A stretch of DNA of 5,678 nt from TMED27 sp037969235 (GTDB lineage: Bacteria > Pseudomonadota > Alphaproteobacteria > Micavibrionales > Micavibrionaceae). This document shows positions 5,606-5,678 of the stretch, piece by piece. Both the position numbers and the translations under genes were made by a program. The stretch spans positions 1-5,678 of the forward strand of contig JBBKXA010000067.1 in NCBI GenBank assembly GCA_037969235.1, read 5' to 3'. The notes beneath the pieces are model-generated. The model saw nothing but the letters and a program-made list of their open reading frames with translations, did no database searches and was not told the DNA's origin. Each line of letters opens with the position of its first letter. Within the stretch, counting starts at the first letter, position 1.

Positions 5606-5678
5606 ATGAAGGATTCTACATACCAATGCTTTGCTTCTATGCTACTAAAAAACAACTTATCCGATTTACTAGCCCATT
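5606..5678 (+). CDS. Probable start of a further gene, product unknown (partial, runs off the window)
   Basis: An ATG at 5606 opens a frame of 24 codons to the window end (MKDSTYQCFASMLLKNNLSD and onward) without a stop. GGAG at 5592-5595 lies ten bases before it. In-frame alternatives are ATG at 5597 and GTG at 5588. The gap to the GT2 stop is under 20 bases, so it would belong to the same unit. The visible residues look mildly hydrophobic and globular, not like a signal peptide. I do not recognise the family from so few residues. Confidence 0.45.
   Translation, partial: MKDSTYQCFASMLLKNNLSDLLAH

Overview
The window reads as part of a cell-surface polysaccharide or lipopolysaccharide gene region from an AT-rich Gram-negative bacterium, most likely a proteobacterium. 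The basis is the gene content: an O-antigen ligase/polymerase-like protein, polyprenyl-phosphate sugar enzymes and a PMT-type membrane glycosyltransferase. The periplasmic loop of that PMT-like protein reminds me of alphaproteobacterial homologues, but this is an impression from memory, so the class is left open. No tRNA, rRNA or CRISPR array is seen.

Layout. Positions 3-113 hold the last 36 codons of a DDE transposase of IS630/Tc1 type, so the locus borders an insertion sequence. A leader with a consensus -10 box and a stem-loop (190-226) precedes a two-gene + strand unit. This comprises a flippase-like LPTD (PF03706-type) membrane protein (238-1206) and a Wzy_C/O-antigen-ligase-like membrane protein (1203-2555) that starts with TTG inside its neighbour's stop codon. 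A 132-base convergent gap follows. Then comes a minus-strand PMT/GT39-like GT-C glycosyltransferase (2688-4124). A 116-base divergent intergenic region with a good sigma70-like promoter and a perfect inverted repeat separates it from a second + strand unit. That unit holds a four-helix SMR/ArnE-like carrier (4241-4612) and a DPM1/GtrB-like GT2 glycosyltransferase (4609-5586), overlapping by ATGA. An open frame at the right edge is probably the start of one more gene.

How the genes may work together. The GT2 enzyme probably loads a sugar onto a polyprenyl phosphate on the cytoplasmic face. The SMR-type carrier probably moves that lipid-linked sugar across the inner membrane. The divergent GT-C enzyme probably uses it on the periplasmic face to decorate a glycan or lipid. 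This is the logic of the ArnC-ArnEF-ArnT and GtrB-GtrA-Gtr systems, assembled here from a different family combination. The Wzy_C-like protein would act on polymer assembly or ligation in the periplasm. The sugar, acceptor and polymer cannot be read from the sequence. All protein families are known; the arrangement and several local features are the points of interest.
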